From Actinomycetes bacterium (GTDB lineage: Bacteria > Actinomycetota > Actinomycetes > Propionibacteriales > Propionibacteriaceae): 64,000 nt of DNA. The notes beneath the pieces are model-generated. The model worked only from the letters and a program-made list of their open reading frames with translations. It ran no database searches and had not been told where the DNA came from. Position numbers and translations under genes: made by a program. Below are positions 54,065 to 62,544 of this stretch, piece by piece (position 1 is the stretch's first letter; each line of letters starts with the position of its first letter). Location: NCBI GenBank assembly GCA_023458095.1, contig JAEXAS010000033.1:3451-67450 (forward strand), in the 5' to 3' direction.

Positions 54065-54111
54065 CTGATCTCACTCGGCCCTGATCTCACTCGGCCCTGA
54101 TCTCACTCGGC
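54065..54111. repeat. Three tandem 16-bp repeats over the nusA stop codon
   Basis: Two full copies of CTGATCTCACTCGGCC and a third copy of its first 15 bases follow one another without gaps. The TGA stop of nusA lies in the third copy, so the last codons of nusA have been duplicated outwards into the intergenic space. This looks like replication slippage. Confidence 0.85.
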
Positions 54112-55071
54112 AGTGTCGGAGCGGATATCGATGCGCCAGCCGGTCAGCCGAGCCGCCAGCCTGGCGTTCTGCCCTTCGCGGCCGATCGCCAGGCTGAGTT
54201 GGTAATCGGGCACTACGACGCGAGCGGCACGAGCGCCGGGATCCACGACGGTCACCGAGGTAACCTTCGCCGGACTGAGCGCCTCGGCGACGAAGACCTC
54301 CGGATCGTCGGAGTAGTCGATGATGTCGATCTTCTCTTCGTTCAATTCGTGCATGACTGCACGCACCCGTTGCCCCATCGGCCCGATGCAGGCTCCCTTG
54401 GCCGACACGTCGCTGTTGTGACTGCGCACCGCGATCTTGGTGCGATGCCCGGCCTCGCGGGCGATCGCCATGATCTCAACGGTGCCCTGTTCGATCTCGG
54501 GCACCTCCAAGGCGAAGAGCTTGGCCACCAGATTCGGGTGGGTTCGCGACACCACTACCTGGGGTCCGCGCAGTTCGCGCCGCACGCTCACCACGAAGAC
54601 CCGCAGCCGCTTTCCGTGGCTGTAGTCCTCGCCGGGAACCTGTTCGGCGGCCGGCAGGATCGCCTCGATGCTGCCCAGGTCGACTCGCACCACCCGAGGA
54701 TCGCGGTCCTGCTGGACCACGCCCAGCAGAATGTCGCCCTCCGAGCCTGCGAAGTGGCCGAACTTCTGCTCGTCCTCGGCTTCGCGCAGACGCTGGAAGA
54801 TCACCTGACGTGCGGTGGCCGCAGCGACCCGTCCGAAGCCTTCGGGGGTGTGATCGAACTCGCCGATCTTGTTCCCCTCCTCGTCGAGTTCGGGAGCCAG
54901 CACACTGACCTTGCCGCTGCGCCGGTCGATATCGACCCGCGCGCCCGCGATCGCACCGGGGGTCTTGTCGTAGGCGTTCAGCAGAGCCTCGCCGAGCGCG
55001 CTCAGCAGCACCTCCATGCTGATCTCTTTGTCTCGCTCCAGCGCCTTGAGCGCACTCAGGTCGACATCCAT
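54103..55071 (-). CDS. nusA: Transcription termination/antitermination factor NusA
   Basis: A 322-residue NusA: N-terminal RNA-polymerase-binding domain (ISMEVLLSALGEALLNAYDK), S1 domain (GDILLGVVQQD), two KH domains (RHNSDVSAKGACIGPMGQRV-like region with GACIGPMGQRVRAVMHEL, then LAIGREGQNARLAARLTGWRIDI). It lacks the C-terminal acidic repeats of E. coli NusA, as expected for Gram-positives. GGAGG near the end of rimP serves as the ribosome-binding site; rimP stops 3 bases before its ATG. Confidence 0.95.
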   Translation of the reverse strand: MDVDLSALKALERDKEISMEVLLSALGEALLNAYDKTPGAIAGARVDIDRRSGKVSVLAPELDEEGNKIGEFDHTPEGFGRVAAATARQVIFQRLREAEDEQKFGHFAGSEGDILLGVVQQDRDPRVVRVDLGSIEAILPAAEQVPGEDYSHGKRLRVFVVSVRRELRGPQVVVSRTHPNLVAKLFALEVPEIEQGTVEIMAIAREAGHRTKIAVRSHNSDVSAKGACIGPMGQRVRAVMHELNEEKIDIIDYSDDPEVFVAEALSPAKVTSVTVVDPGARAARVVVPDYQLSLAIGREGQNARLAARLTGWRIDIRSDTAE

Positions 55072-55074
55072 GGG

Positions 55075-55566
55075 TCAGGCCTCCTCATTGTCGTCATCAG
55101 AGCCGGCGACGGGCCGATTCAGTTCCAGTTGGACTGTCGCCTTGGCGATCTGAGCCAGGGGCACCCGCTGGGTGGTCGAACCCACGGTGAGTTCAACCTC
55201 GTCTGCTTCGACGCCACGGATGCGTCCGGTCAGTTCGGTGTCAGTGGTGATCACAGTGACCAGCCGTCCGGCGTTGCGTCGGAAGTGCTTCGCCTCGGTG
55301 AGCGGCTGGGTGACTCCGCGGGAGGACACTTCCAAGGTGTAGGGCTTGCCGCGCGAGATGTCGCTGGCGTCCAGGGCGGCCGAAATGCTGCGGGTGGCAT
55401 CGGCGATCTGATCCAGGGAGGGCCCATGCCCATCGGGGCCATCGCCGTCAAGGAAGATCCGCACGATGGAACGCTTGCCGGCCGAGGTCACCTCGACCCG
55501 GTCGATTTCCAGGTCCTGCGCGGCAACCACTGGAGCGAGGAGTGTGCTGATATCAGGGGAAAGCAT
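55075..55566 (-). CDS. rimP: Ribosome maturation factor RimP
   Basis: A 163-residue factor for 30S assembly. LEIDRVEVTSAGKRSIVRIFLDGDG, the DISRGKPYTLEVSSRGVTQPL region and the SH3-like C-terminal VELTVGSTTQRVPLAQIAKATVQ are present. It precedes nusA, as usual. Confidence 0.93.
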   Translation of the reverse strand: MLSPDISTLLAPVVAAQDLEIDRVEVTSAGKRSIVRIFLDGDGPDGHGPSLDQIADATRSISAALDASDISRGKPYTLEVSSRGVTQPLTEAKHFRRNAGRLVTVITTDTELTGRIRGVEADEVELTVGSTTQRVPLAQIAKATVQLELNRPVAGSDDDNEEA

Positions 55567-55632
55567 CTGCTGCCTCGATCCGGTTGTTCGATGTGGTTGT
55601 ATCCGGCTGCTGCCGGCGCGGCGGGGTTCCGC

Positions 55633-55659
55633 TTGGCGACCATCCTAAGCGGTCGCCGA
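55633..55659 (-). terminator. proS terminator hairpin
   Basis: TTGGCGACC pairs with GGTCGCCGA (one G-U) around a 9-base loop, 5 bases past the proS stop and before rimP. No U-tract. Confidence 0.5.
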
Positions 55660-55663
55660 GGAT

Positions 55664-57448
55664 TCAGGGCCGCACCAGGCCAATCAGGTGCGCCACGGCT
55701 TCCTTGATCGGGATCTCGATTCGTTCACCGCTGGCGCGATCACGGATCTCGACCAGGCCCTCGGCAAGGCCGCGGCCGACCACGACAGCCGTCGGCATCC
55801 CCATCACTTCGGCATCGGTGAATTTCACCCCGGGGCTGGCCTTGCGGTCGTCCAGAAGCACCTGCAAACCGGCGGCGTCCAACTCGGTGGCGAGTCGCTC
55901 GGCGGCCGCGGCTATCTCTTCGCCCTTGCCGGTGGCCAGCACCTGAATGTCGAAAGGAGCCAGCGCCCGCGGCCAACTGAGCCCGCGCTCATCGCAGGTG
56001 GATTCGGCCACCGCAGCGACAGCGCGGGACACGCCCACACCGTAGGAACCCATGGTGACGGTGACCAGCTTTCCGTTCTCGTCCAGCACTTTCAGGCCCA
56101 GCGATTCGGCGTATTTGCGTCCCAACTGGAAGATGTGGCCCATTTCGATACCTCGGGCCAGACTCAGCGGACCCGAGCCGTCGGGTGCCGGATCGCCTTC
56201 GCGCACTTCGGCGACATCGATGACTCCGTCGGCGGTGAAGTCCCGACCGGCCACCACATTCAGTTGATGGGTATCGGGACGGTTCGCACCGGTGATCCAC
56301 CGCGAGCCGGCGACCACCCGGGGGTCGGTCAGGTAGCGCAGCTTGCTGGGGCTGGTCGTACCGAGGTACTGCACCGCGCCAGCCTCGGTCACCTGGACCG
56401 GACCGATGTAGCCCTTCACCAAAGCCGGATTGGCGGCGAAATCCGCCTCCGTGGCCGCAGTCGCCTCGGCGGGGGCCACGGCGGCTTCCAGCCGCTTCAG
56501 GTCGACCTCTCGGTCACCGGGCAGACCGATGATGAGCAACTCCGCAGAGCCATCAGGGTGCTGCAGGGTGAAGACGACATTCTTCAAGGTGTCGGCAGCA
56601 GTCCACTCCCCCTCGCTCAGTGGGAACCCTGCGTTGACGGCATCCACCAGTTCGGCGATGGTGCCGGTGCCGGGAGTGTCGATCTCGGTGACCGGGCCGA
56701 CGGCCGTGGCGTCCTGTTCGGGCGGGGCGGCGAACCGGACGGCCTCCACATTAGCCGCATAACCCCCCGGCGAACGCACGAAGGTGTCTTCGCCGTTCTC
56801 GGCCACCGCCAGGAACTCCTCGGAGGCCGATCCGCCCATCGCCCCGGACATCGCCTGCACGATCACATATTCCAGGCCCAGCCGGTCGAAGATCCTGATG
56901 TAGGCCTGACGATGCTTGGCATAGCTGGCATCCAGGCCGGCGTCGTCCACATCGAAGGAGTAGGAGTCCTTCATCACGAACTCGCGTCCGCGCAGGATGC
57001 CGGCGCGGGGCCGCGCCTCGTCGCGGTACTTGATCTGAATCTGGTACAGCGCCAGGGGCAGGTCTTTGTAGGAGGAATACAGGTCCTTCACCAGCAGGGT
57101 GAACATCTCTTCGTGGGTGGGGCCCAACAGGTAGTCCCCGCCCTTGCGGTCGACCAGCCGGAACAGATTCGGGCCGTATTCGGTCCACCGGTTACTGGCC
57201 TCGTAGGGCTCGCGCGGCAGCAGCCCGGGGAATCGCACCTCTTGGGCGCCGATGGCGTCCATCTCTTCGCGGACGATCCGCTCCACGTTCTGAAGCACCC
57301 GCAGGCCCAGCGGCAGCCAGGAATAGATGCCCGGCGCGACGCGACGGATGTAGCCGGCCCGCACCAGCCAGCGATGGCTGGGGACTTCGGCGTCGGCGGG
57401 GTCCTCACGAAGAGTGCGGAAGAACAGCTGAGACATTCGCGTGATCAC
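55664..57448 (-). CDS. proS: Prolyl-tRNA synthetase
   Basis: A 594-residue class II synthetase with the bacterial editing domain inserted (~225-405). N-terminal ITRMSQLFFRTLREDPADAEVPSH, motif 2-type KYRDEARPRAGILRGREFVMKDSYSFD, GPTHEEMFTLLV, TMGSYGVGVSRAVAAV (motif 3 region) and the anticodon-binding C-domain are all present. GTG start gives the family N-terminus. It lies upstream of rimP-nusA on the same strand. Confidence 0.96.
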   Translation of the reverse strand: MITRMSQLFFRTLREDPADAEVPSHRWLVRAGYIRRVAPGIYSWLPLGLRVLQNVERIVREEMDAIGAQEVRFPGLLPREPYEASNRWTEYGPNLFRLVDRKGGDYLLGPTHEEMFTLLVKDLYSSYKDLPLALYQIQIKYRDEARPRAGILRGREFVMKDSYSFDVDDAGLDASYAKHRQAYIRIFDRLGLEYVIVQAMSGAMGGSASEEFLAVAENGEDTFVRSPGGYAANVEAVRFAAPPEQDATAVGPVTEIDTPGTGTIAELVDAVNAGFPLSEGEWTAADTLKNVVFTLQHPDGSAELLIIGLPGDREVDLKRLEAAVAPAEATAATEADFAANPALVKGYIGPVQVTEAGAVQYLGTTSPSKLRYLTDPRVVAGSRWITGANRPDTHQLNVVAGRDFTADGVIDVAEVREGDPAPDGSGPLSLARGIEMGHIFQLGRKYAESLGLKVLDENGKLVTVTMGSYGVGVSRAVAAVAESTCDERGLSWPRALAPFDIQVLATGKGEEIAAAAERLATELDAAGLQVLLDDRKASPGVKFTDAEVMGMPTAVVVGRGLAEGLVEIRDRASGERIEIPIKEAVAHLIGLVRP

Positions 57449-57640
57449 CGGGCGATCCTATCGTTGTGAGAGCACCCTTCGAGCGGGCGGGCCTCGACAC
57501 CGCCAGGGCAGCAGCAGGCCCGGCACGGCGACCTGTTACATCATTGTTTCGACCACGCCGGATGAGATGGCGGCCTGCCTACACTCCTCGGTGAGAATAT
57601 TCGCCTCAGCACGGCACATCTTTCAGCAAAGGAGCCCTCA

Positions 57641-58546
57641 GTGCGCATCGAACATCGACGCTCTGGTAGGCGGTATTTCATCGCCGCAGTCATTCCTGCA
57701 CTCGCCTTGGCCTTCAGCGCCTGCGGGTCGAACTCGTTGACTCAGACTCAGCCTTCAACCAGTGAGTCCATCTCGGTTCAAGCAGATCCGGCCTTGACGG
57801 CACTGCTGCCCGACAAGATCAAGCAGGCCGGGGTGATCCAGATCGGCGTGGACCCCACCTACAAGCCCAATGAGTACCTCAACGGCACCGAGGTCGTCGG
57901 CTGGGACGTGGAGTTGTTCGACGCGGTCGCAGCGAAGATGGGCGTGAAGACCAAGTGGAACCCGGGCCTGTTTGGGAACCTGCTGAGCGGCGTGCAGAGC
58001 GGCAAGTACGACATCGGAGTGTCCTCCTTCACCATCAACCAGGATCGGCTGAAGAAGAACACCATGATTTCCTATGCCGACGTCGGCGAGGAATGGGCCA
58101 CACCGAAGGGCAACCCGGGCACGGTCGATCCCAAGAATCCTTGCGGCAAGACCGTCGCCTACCAAACCACAACCGTTCAGGATGACGAACTCGTCGCGCT
58201 CAACAAGGGCCTGTGCAAGGCCAACCCGATCAAGCTCGTGGGCTATTCAGGTCAGGATGAGGTGAACAACGCGCTCATGATCAACAAGGCCGACGCAATG
58301 CTGGCCGACTTCCCCATCACCCAGAGCGCGATCCAGGCCTCCGACGGCAAGCTGGAAGCCCTCGGTGAGCAGTACGGTAATGCGCCCTACGGCTATGTGG
58401 TGGGCTTGGACAACACCCAGTTGGCCGATGTGGTGGCCAAGGCGCTGACCGCGCTCAAGGCCGATGGCACCTATGACGCCATCTTGAAGAAGTACGCCAT
58501 CGAAGCGGTTGCGATTGACACCTTCGAGGTGAATCCAAAGGTATGA
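57641..58546 (+). CDS. Polar amino-acid ABC transporter substrate-binding lipoprotein
   Basis: A 301-residue lipoprotein: basic start, hydrophobic signal and lipobox LAFSACG, then the SBP family 3 pattern IQIGVDPTYKPNEYLNGTEVVGWDVELFDAVAAKMGV and LLSGVQSGKYDIGVSSFTINQDR. Two cysteines (PCGKTVA, LCKAN) may form a disulfide. The GTG start has AAGGAG at 7 nt. It heads a three-gene operon; glutamate, glutamine or another polar amino acid is the likely ligand. It is divergent from proS. Confidence 0.88.
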   Translation: MRIEHRRSGRRYFIAAVIPALALAFSACGSNSLTQTQPSTSESISVQADPALTALLPDKIKQAGVIQIGVDPTYKPNEYLNGTEVVGWDVELFDAVAAKMGVKTKWNPGLFGNLLSGVQSGKYDIGVSSFTINQDRLKKNTMISYADVGEEWATPKGNPGTVDPKNPCGKTVAYQTTTVQDDELVALNKGLCKANPIKLVGYSGQDEVNNALMINKADAMLADFPITQSAIQASDGKLEALGEQYGNAPYGYVVGLDNTQLADVVAKALTALKADGTYDAILKKYAIEAVAIDTFEVNPKV

Positions 58547-59508
58547 CCGCTCCCGATCCGGTGGCGCCAGGAACCATTGAGGCGGTTCCCGTGCGCCACC
58601 CTGGTCGGATTGTGGCGGTGATCATCGTCCTGGTGATCACCGCCATGCTCATCCACCAGCTCTTCGTCAATCCCGCCTTCGATTGGGCCTTCACCTTTCA
58701 GGCGATGTCGCAGTCCCCGGTGATCCAGGGCTTCATTCTGGGCACCCTCCTGGTCACCGTCGGAGCCATGATCTTCGGCGTGGTCTTCGGAATCGTGTTG
58801 GCCATCATGCGGATGTCGCCCAACTTCGTTCTGCGCTGGGTGGCCGGAGCCTACATCTGGTTCTTCCGCTCCATTCCGCGCTATGTGCTGCTCGCGATTT
58901 TGGGCGCGGCCGGGGTGTTCTTCCCCGCCGGCATGATGGCCATCGGGATTCCCTACGATCAGCAACTCCTGGCGCTGTTCGGCATTGACGCAACGCTGCG
59001 CATCGGCATGGTCGATGCAAACCTACTCTTCAGCTCCTACGCCGGAGCGATCTTGGGCCTGGGCCTGTCGGAGGCCGCCTATATGGCCGAGATCGCCCGC
59101 TCAGGCATCATCAGCGTCGATAAAGGCCAGACCGAAGCCGCTTTGGCGCTGGGCATGAATCGCAGCCAGACCATGCGGCGCATCGTCCTACCCCAGGCGA
59201 TGCGGGTCATCGTGCCGCCCACCGGCAACGAAACCATCGCCATGCTCAAGGACACCTCCCTGCTGAGCGCCCTGCCGCTGGCCGGCGAGATGTACTACCA
59301 ACTGCACGCCATCGGCACGGCGTATTACCAGTTGATGCCGGTCCTGGTGGGGGCGACCATCTACTACTTGGCGGCCACCACGGTGCTCGGCTTCGGCCAG
59401 GCCTGGCTGGAACGGCACTTTGGCCGTGGATACTCGCCCCGACGCGGCCGCGACGCCAAACAAGACGAGGCGCAAACAGCCCTGATGTTCTCCGGGAGCG
59501 ATCACTGA
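58543..59508 (+). CDS. Polar amino-acid ABC transporter permease
   Basis: A 321-residue permease of the HisM/GlnP type, with a long N-terminal part that contains one extra helix (IVAVIIVLVITAMLIHQLFV), several membrane helices and the coupling motif EAALALGMNRSQTMRRIVLPQAMRVIVPP followed by NETIAMLKDTSLLSALPLAGEM. It is the only permease in the operon, so it probably works as a homodimer. It overlaps the binding-protein gene by 4 nt and the ATPase gene by 1 nt. Confidence 0.9.
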   Translation: MTAPDPVAPGTIEAVPVRHPGRIVAVIIVLVITAMLIHQLFVNPAFDWAFTFQAMSQSPVIQGFILGTLLVTVGAMIFGVVFGIVLAIMRMSPNFVLRWVAGAYIWFFRSIPRYVLLAILGAAGVFFPAGMMAIGIPYDQQLLALFGIDATLRIGMVDANLLFSSYAGAILGLGLSEAAYMAEIARSGIISVDKGQTEAALALGMNRSQTMRRIVLPQAMRVIVPPTGNETIAMLKDTSLLSALPLAGEMYYQLHAIGTAYYQLMPVLVGATIYYLAATTVLGFGQAWLERHFGRGYSPRRGRDAKQDEAQTALMFSGSDH

Positions 59509-60320
59509 TGCCCACCCAACGCACCCCGGACAATGTCCTGGTCGAGGCGATCAACGTCCACAAGTCCTTCGGCAGCACGGAGGTCCTCAAAGGGGTCAAC
59601 CTCACCGTCCACCGCGGCGAGGTCGTGGTCTTGTTGGGTCCCTCCGGCTCCGGCAAGACCACCTTGCTGCGACTGATCAACCAGATGGAGTCCCTCACCG
59701 GCGGTCGTATCTGGGTCGATGGAGAACTGATCGGCTTCGAAGAACGCAACGGCAAGCTCCATGTCCGCACCGACAAGGACATCGCCCGGCAGCGTTCCCT
59801 GGTGGGCATGGTCTTTCAACGCTTCAACCTGTTCCCGCACAAGACCGCGCTGGAGAACATCACCGAGGGCCAGCTCGTCGTCACCAAGAAGCGCAAAGCC
59901 GACGCCATCGTCCGAGCCCGCGATCTGCTCAACCAGGTGGGTCTGTCCGCCAAGGAACGCGCCTACCCCGCCGAACTCTCCGGCGGCCAGCAGCAACGAG
60001 TGGCCATCGCTCGAGCTTTGGCGATGGACCCCGACCTCATGCTCTTCGACGAACCGACTTCGGCCTTGGATCCCGAACTGGTCGGCGAGGTCCTGGAAGT
60101 CATGCGGACCTTGGCCGGCGAGGGAGTGACCATGATCGTGGTGACCCACGAGATGTCCTTTGCCCGCGAGGTCGCCGACTGGGTGGTGTTCATGGACGGC
60201 GGCGTCATCGTGGAGGAAGGCACCCCCGATCAGGTGATCGGCAATCCTCAGGAGGAGCGCACCCGCACCTTCCTGCGCCGAGTCCTCGACCCGGCGCACT
60301 TCAGCGCCCCCCAGGATTAG
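59508..60320 (+). CDS. Polar amino-acid ABC transporter ATP-binding protein
   Basis: A 270-residue ATPase of the GlnQ/HisP type: Walker A LLGPSGSGKTTLLRLINQME, Q-loop MVFQRFNLFPHKTALENIT, signature LSGGQQQRVAIARALAMDPDLMLFDEPTSALDPEL and VVTHEMSFAREVADWVVFMDGG. It ends the operon that starts with the lipoprotein. Confidence 0.93.
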   Translation: MPTQRTPDNVLVEAINVHKSFGSTEVLKGVNLTVHRGEVVVLLGPSGSGKTTLLRLINQMESLTGGRIWVDGELIGFEERNGKLHVRTDKDIARQRSLVGMVFQRFNLFPHKTALENITEGQLVVTKKRKADAIVRARDLLNQVGLSAKERAYPAELSGGQQQRVAIARALAMDPDLMLFDEPTSALDPELVGEVLEVMRTLAGEGVTMIVVTHEMSFAREVADWVVFMDGGVIVEEGTPDQVIGNPQEERTRTFLRRVLDPAHFSAPQD

Positions 60321-60327
60321 CGCGCCG

Positions 60328-60347
60328 CCCCGTTGGAAGAACCGGGG
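60328..60347. terminator. Hairpin between convergent ABC operon and ycaQ-like gene
   Basis: CCCCGTT pairs with AACCGGGG (one bulged C) around a 5-base loop, in the 31-base gap between the two convergent genes. A small bidirectional terminator is the simplest reading. Confidence 0.45.
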
Positions 60348-60351
60348 ATCA

Positions 60352-61557
60352 TCAGGTCGCCGATGCGCTATGGGTGGCCAGCGCACCAGCCAGGTCACCC
60401 GCACCGGTCACGGCAACCTCTGCCAAGCCCAGCCACTCCGCGAATCGCCGCAGTTCCGCCGACAAGCGCCCAGCGGTTTCGACCTCGCTACTCCCCTGTT
60501 CCAGCCAGGCTGACTGGACCAGCAACCGGGATGCTTTGCGATCAGCCTTGAGATCGACGCGCGCCGCGATCTGATCGTCCATCACGAACAGATACACGTA
60601 GTAGCCGTGTACCCGCTGCGCCTTCGGGGTGTACAGCCCGATCCGATAGTGCACCCCGAAAGTCTCCAACAGGCGTTCCCGGTCGAAGGCCAGCGAGTCG
60701 AACGGCGCCACCAAGGCGTCCACCTGCAGGCGACGCGGACGAGCGGCCGCACTCCACAGATAGGCCGGCCGCGACCACTCCTTCACCTGTACCGCCTCCA
60801 CTTCGCCGGTCGAGACTAGGTGGGCCAGAGCTGCGGCGGTCTTACGGCGATCGGTGTAGAAGTACTCGGCCAAGGCGGCTTCGCTGAACACTCCCAACCC
60901 GGCAGCGGCTCGTCCAGCCAAGTCCAGACGCGCCTCGTCCTCGCTGGGCGTGGGCCGCTGATGGATCGATGCCGGCAGCACCCGTTCGGGAAGATCGAAG
61001 CGCCGCTCGAACTGCGCGTTGCGCCCAGCGCTGGACAACTCACCGATATAGAACAGCCACTCCAAGGCTGACTTGGCCTCCGACCAGTCCCACCAAGAAC
61101 CCTTGGTGCGCTCCTGCTCGTGGTCGATCTCGCGCGCCGTCAGCGGTCCCCGCTGCGCGACCTGGGTGTAGACCTCCTCGATCAGGCGCGGCTTGGATTC
61201 CAGGACCTCGCGCATCATGTTCCAGGGACGTTCGCGATGCTCCGCGCCCCGAAAACGCAGCGCTGCTGCCAGGTTCACGTCGATCAAGCTGGCGGCGTGC
61301 CCCCAGAATTCGTAGACCCGCCGCGGCGCGGTGTTCATCGCTCGATCCAACAGCCCCCGGTCATAACCACCCAAGCGCGCATACAGCGGCATGTAGTGGG
61401 CACGGATGCACACATTCACCGAGTCGACCTGGAACTGCGCAACCTGGGAGATCACCCGCTGGACCTGCCGCATCGTCACCGTTCGGCCGCGGTCGGCGCC
61501 GAATCCCTGGGCGGCAAGCGCGATGCGTCGCGCTTGGCCCGCTGTCAGTGCTGCCAA
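60352..61557 (-). CDS. YcaQ/AlkX-type DNA glycosylase (winged-helix family)
   Basis: A 401-residue winged-helix protein: LTAGQARRIALAAQGF, then QVAQFQVDSVNVCIRAHYMPLYARLG, which holds the Q-x-D catalytic motif of the HTH_42 family, and VAPFDSLAFDRERLLETFGVHYRIGLYTPKAQRVHGYYVYLFV near the end. E. coli YcaQ and Streptomyces AlkZ unhook DNA interstrand crosslinks. The start is TTG, 6 nt after GGGAG. It is encoded alone, without a biosynthetic cluster nearby, so a general housekeeping repair role is likelier than self-resistance. Confidence 0.85.
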   Translation of the reverse strand: MAALTAGQARRIALAAQGFGADRGRTVTMRQVQRVISQVAQFQVDSVNVCIRAHYMPLYARLGGYDRGLLDRAMNTAPRRVYEFWGHAASLIDVNLAAALRFRGAEHRERPWNMMREVLESKPRLIEEVYTQVAQRGPLTAREIDHEQERTKGSWWDWSEAKSALEWLFYIGELSSAGRNAQFERRFDLPERVLPASIHQRPTPSEDEARLDLAGRAAAGLGVFSEAALAEYFYTDRRKTAAALAHLVSTGEVEAVQVKEWSRPAYLWSAAARPRRLQVDALVAPFDSLAFDRERLLETFGVHYRIGLYTPKAQRVHGYYVYLFVMDDQIAARVDLKADRKASRLLVQSAWLEQGSSEVETAGRLSAELRRFAEWLGLAEVAVTGAGDLAGALATHSASAT

Positions 61558-61656
61558 GCAATGCTCCCTGAATCAAGCGAAATGCCCAGCGCCCCCGGCC
61601 TGGTGTGCGCGCCGTGGCCGACGTCGCATCAAGGCGGGAGCGCTGAGCGACAATCC

Positions 61657-62277
61657 CTAGGCGGTGGCTTCGCCCCGCTCCTCCATGTTGAGGTGAATCA
61701 CGCCGTAGTCGTAGGCGCGACGGCGATAGACGGCACTGGGCGCGCCGGTCTCGGCGTCCACGTAGATGAAGAAGTCATGGCCGACCAACTCCATTTCGTC
61801 CAGCGCCTGGGCCAACGTCAGCGGTACCGCGCCGAAGTGCTTCTCCCGCACCACCAGCGGTCCGTCACCGACGACCTCCAGGCCTGCGATGTTGCGCACC
61901 TCCGGCTGAGGTGCCGACTCGTAGTCCACCGGAGCCAGGTCCTCCGGTGCCACCATCTGGCCACGCAAGCCACGGTGGGCCTTGCGGCGATCCGAGGCCC
62001 GACGCAGTTGGGCCATCAAACGCTCGAAAGCGCGGTCGAAAGCGACCGTCTTGTCGTCAGCGGACGCCTCGGCCCGCACCACGGGGCCCCGTCCCCGCAA
62101 CGTGATCTCGACCTGTGTCGACTGCTCAGGCTGGCGCCTGGAACCATGAGTGGAGACCTGTACCTCGACCCTAATGACTCGATCTTTGAGCTTGGTGATC
62201 GATGCGATCTTGTCTTCCGCGCGAGTGCGGAAGTCATCTGGGATCTGGCAGTGACGACCGGTGATGAGGACGTCCAT
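61657..62277 (-). CDS. hpf: Ribosome hibernation promoting factor, long form
   Basis: A 206-residue protein: the N-terminal S30AE domain (MDVLITGRHCQIPDDFRTRAEDKIASITKLKDRVIRVEVQV) and a C-terminal dimer domain (PLVVREKHFGAVPLTLAQALDEMELVGHDFFIYVDAETG). Long-form HPF dimerises 70S ribosomes into 100S particles in stationary phase. AGGAGG lies 5 nt before the ATG, a strong ribosome-binding site. Confidence 0.95.
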   Translation of the reverse strand: MDVLITGRHCQIPDDFRTRAEDKIASITKLKDRVIRVEVQVSTHGSRRQPEQSTQVEITLRGRGPVVRAEASADDKTVAFDRAFERLMAQLRRASDRRKAHRGLRGQMVAPEDLAPVDYESAPQPEVRNIAGLEVVGDGPLVVREKHFGAVPLTLAQALDEMELVGHDFFIYVDAETGAPSAVYRRRAYDYGVIHLNMEERGEATA

Positions 62278-62473
62278 AGCAACCTCCTAGGTTCACGCGC
62301 GAATCCTGAGCGGACTAGCGCAGATAGTAAAGCACCTCGGGCCCGGACCCATCCCCCGAAGGCTGGGTACCGACCGTTGGTGCCATGACTCCAAGCTAGT
62401 CCCGAACCTGGCGCTTCGCCAGCGAATCTGCCATGAAATACCCAGGAGTCTGCTGTGGGGGCGCAATCAGGCT

Positions 62474-62521
62474 GTAACACTGCATAACCGCTTCGTAACA
62501 CGGACAGAACCACGACGTAAC
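62474..62521 (+). promoter_or_regulatory. GlnR-like operator array upstream of amtB
   Basis: Five half-sites follow one another at 10-11-base spacing: GTAAC (62474), TAACC (62485), GTAAC (62495), AGAAC (62506) and GTAAC (62517). Actinobacterial GlnR boxes have the alternating form gTnAC-n6-GaAAC with 11-base spacing, so this stretch fits two boxes plus an extra half-site. The array ends 23 bases before the amtB ATG. The spacing is read from sequence; the regulator is inferred. Confidence 0.6.
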
Positions 62522-62544
62522 AGCACTGAGTCACGCTTCTACAC

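Noticed and set aside
54065..54111. Short regular repeats considered as a CRISPR remnant
   Set aside because: The copies are head-to-tail without spacers and only 16 bp long; no cas gene is in the window.
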